From Lingula anatina (lineage: Eukaryota; Brachiopoda; Lingulata; Lingulida; Lingulidae), in the NCBI RefSeq assembly GCF_001039355.2, contig NW_019775409.1:252897-314896 (forward strand): 62,000 nt of DNA. The letters run 5' to 3'. How positions within the stretch are numbered: the first letter of the stretch is position 1; every line of letters begins with the position of its first letter. The position numbers and the translations under genes were made by a program. Shown piece by piece: positions 60,369 to 62,000 of this stretch. The notes under the pieces are model-generated. The model was given only the letters and a program-made list of their open reading frames with translations, did no database searches and had not been told where the DNA came from.

Positions 60369-61316
60369 ATGGAGGTAAATCAAGAAATTGAAATAAATGA
60401 CGTCACTTTGAAGGTCCATGGTGATCACAGGCAAAACAATGTTCCTGTCAGTCTAGCGCTACGCATCGGCACCAGAGACGGAAAAGAAACAGCAGATGGC
60501 GCCAGGACATTTCTCAAGCATAGTGACGTCACAAAAACTATCGCTGAGTATGTGACGTCACATACGTTTACCAGCCCGGAAAACCTTGCCGAAGATGTCG
60601 CAAAGATAACTATTGTTGGTTTTCAAACCACTTGGGTTGAAGTCAGAGTTAGTGTGGTAGAAGAAAGACAGCAGTCGATACATTATCCTGGCACAATAAA
60701 CATAAGAAGAACAAGGGGAGATTTCCCCCGACCCATCGTTTTTATATCCCTTGGATCAAACATCTGTCCCGATAAGAACCTAACAAATGCTGTTAGATTA
60801 CTCAGAGAAAGGACCACTGTTGTTGCCGTGTCCAAGGTTTTTATCACCCCGCCTCAACTGGACACTAACCAACCGCCATACCACAACATGGCCGTCAAAA
60901 TTCTAACGCCTGGCGACCCATATGATCTAAAAAGGGCGTTGTATGATATTGAGGACAAGCTGTTACGCGTGCGCGATCCGCTGCGTAAGAATGGGCCCCA
61001 TACCATAGATTTGGATATTTCGTTTTGGGATGACGTCACATTTAGCTTCACGGCGTTCAACAGAGACGCACTGGGAACTTCCGGGAAGACGACCTTAAGC
61101 GATCACACAAAGGTCAAATCGGGTATAAAATTACAGCAAATCCCACATCCGGACACCCTGAAGTTTGCCCATACCATTGTTCCTCTCGCCGACCTTGACC
61201 CAGATTTTAAACATCCAGTCGTGATGAAGACGTTAGCTGAAGTTGCAATGGAAGTGACAGGGCACGTTGACTTTAAGGGTGTGTTTGAAACTGCAGACTT
61301 TAAAATTTACGATTAA
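60369..61316 (+). CDS. folB-folK-like: Dihydroneopterin aldolase-like / HPPK-like fusion protein (FolB-FolK type)
   Basis: An uninterrupted 315-codon frame. Residues about 5-115 resemble the tunnelling fold of dihydroneopterin aldolase (FolB): TIAEYV then ENLAEDVAKI, matching the family's conserved Tyr and pterin-anchoring Glu. Residues about 122-300 resemble HPPK (FolK), which pyrophosphorylates hydroxymethyl-dihydropterin: FISLGSN (125-131), YHNMAV (171-176), LRVR (199-202), GPHTIDLDI (209-217, metal-binding Asp 214 and 216) and IPHP (258-261). An insertion of about 30 residues (223-252) precedes IPHP. Oddities: the catalytic Lys of FolB is not seen after RVSV; the Arg of GPR is His211; the Arg after HP is Asp262; and the later Arg is Phe266. 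No dihydropteroate synthase domain follows. The frame may begin at the ATG at 60369; another ATG just upstream at 60362 is out of frame. Fused FolB-FolK occurs in bacteria (SulD of pneumococcus) and, with DHPS, in fungi. Function here is unknown. Confidence 0.8.
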   Translation: MEVNQEIEINDVTLKVHGDHRQNNVPVSLALRIGTRDGKETADGARTFLKHSDVTKTIAEYVTSHTFTSPENLAEDVAKITIVGFQTTWVEVRVSVVEERQQSIHYPGTINIRRTRGDFPRPIVFISLGSNICPDKNLTNAVRLLRERTTVVAVSKVFITPPQLDTNQPPYHNMAVKILTPGDPYDLKRALYDIEDKLLRVRDPLRKNGPHTIDLDISFWDDVTFSFTAFNRDALGTSGKTTLSDHTKVKSGIKLQQIPHPDTLKFAHTIVPLADLDPDFKHPVVMKTLAEVAMEVTGHVDFKGVFETADFKIYD

Positions 61317-62000
61317 AATCATGTATATGCAGGTGCACGTACATTTGAACTTTGTCAATACATCTACGTTGTTTTATTTAAGGCTGCATGAATACAGATG
61401 CATACATAATGCACATGTAGTACGACTACTGGTACCACCATCAACGATACATTGTACATGACATTTCAGGCCTGATAAAACGTAAAATACATTTGGTAAG
61501 AATGTGTATATTATCAAAACCAAGCTATATATGGCATTCATAAAAAAGCAAAGGTCTCGCTATACCTGTAGAGACGTATTAAATGGGGATAAGTTTCTAT
61601 CACCCAAGACAGCACTGGAATTTTCCACTACTGTAACAACTGTAAGGTATACATATATGCACAATGCTCTCCTATTTTGTACCAGAACCGCAGATTGCTT
61701 TTTTCGCAATATGTTCACAGACATATCTTTGGCAAATTATGTGCGCTTTCCAGCGAGAATCTTTTCATAGAGTTGTCGTCCCCACTCAGCTGGGTTTTGG
61801 TAGCTATATTTGTGCCCTATCTACTAAGCTTTATCGTCCAAAAACATGAACAGTTGTTAAATTTTGCGATAAAGCATGAAACTTGGCCAGATTCATTGCT
61901 TGTAAAATACTGATGCTAGCATCAGCACCTAGTGTCACCTGGTGACCTATATTTTTCCATAATGTTTGTCACCACCATATCTGACCGCCTTGCATGTTTT
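61317..62000. other. Non-coding stretch after the FolB-FolK frame
   Basis: AT-rich sequence with short frames that overlap each other and lack any recognisable domain. No clear AATAAA is seen close to the stop on the plus strand. Nothing else is supported. Confidence 0.4.

Overview
This window looks like nuclear DNA of an invertebrate animal. It is AT-rich, its genes are split by short to medium GT-AG introns, microsatellites are abundant, and three conserved animal housekeeping genes can be spliced by eye. A spiralian such as a mollusc fits best, but the species cannot be fixed from the sequence. Single n characters at 11271, 12077 and 59192 look like assembly joins.

Region 1 (1-14143) holds three housekeeping genes: IMPACT (minus, 2 exons, 323 aa), LSG1 (plus, 14 exons, 672 aa) and SSR3/TRAP-gamma (minus, 5 exons, 185 aa). 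IMPACT and LSG1 share a 296-bp divergent promoter. LSG1 and SSR3 end tail to tail with poly(A) signals about 20 bp apart. SSR3 exons 2 and 3 appear two and three times around two n characters, which is best explained by two haplotypes left in the assembly.

Region 2 (about 15.5-58 kb) is a tandem array of GPR157-like seven-transmembrane receptors, all on the minus strand. By intron pattern and sequence they form subfamily 1 (genes 1-3; gene 2 has lost the exon carrying the GWCWI motif and TM5), subfamily 2 (genes 4-6), and two singletons (genes 7 and 8). A decayed fragment of a gene-7 relative lies upstream of gene 5, so the array is seven intact genes, one broken gene and one relic. Two nested tandem duplications built it: units of about 5-6 kb carrying genes 1-3 plus an empty remnant, and a unit of about 7.4 kb carrying gene 5 plus the relic, repeated as gene 6 plus gene 7. 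Minisatellites, small inverted-repeat elements and microsatellites beside splice sites mark the array. In genes 1-3 a minisatellite of about 90 bp repeats the coding sequence of the receptor tail.

Region 3 (about 58-62 kb) holds an uninterrupted 315-codon frame for a dihydroneopterin aldolase-like domain fused to an HPPK-like domain (FolB-FolK type, folate synthesis). Animals do not normally make folate, and several expected active-site residues are changed, so this is the most unusual gene here. It is a candidate horizontal acquisition, possibly repurposed. Nine perfect TGACGTCA (CRE) palindromes, a motif expected about once per 65 kb, cluster between 54.6 and 61.0 kb around gene 8 and this gene.
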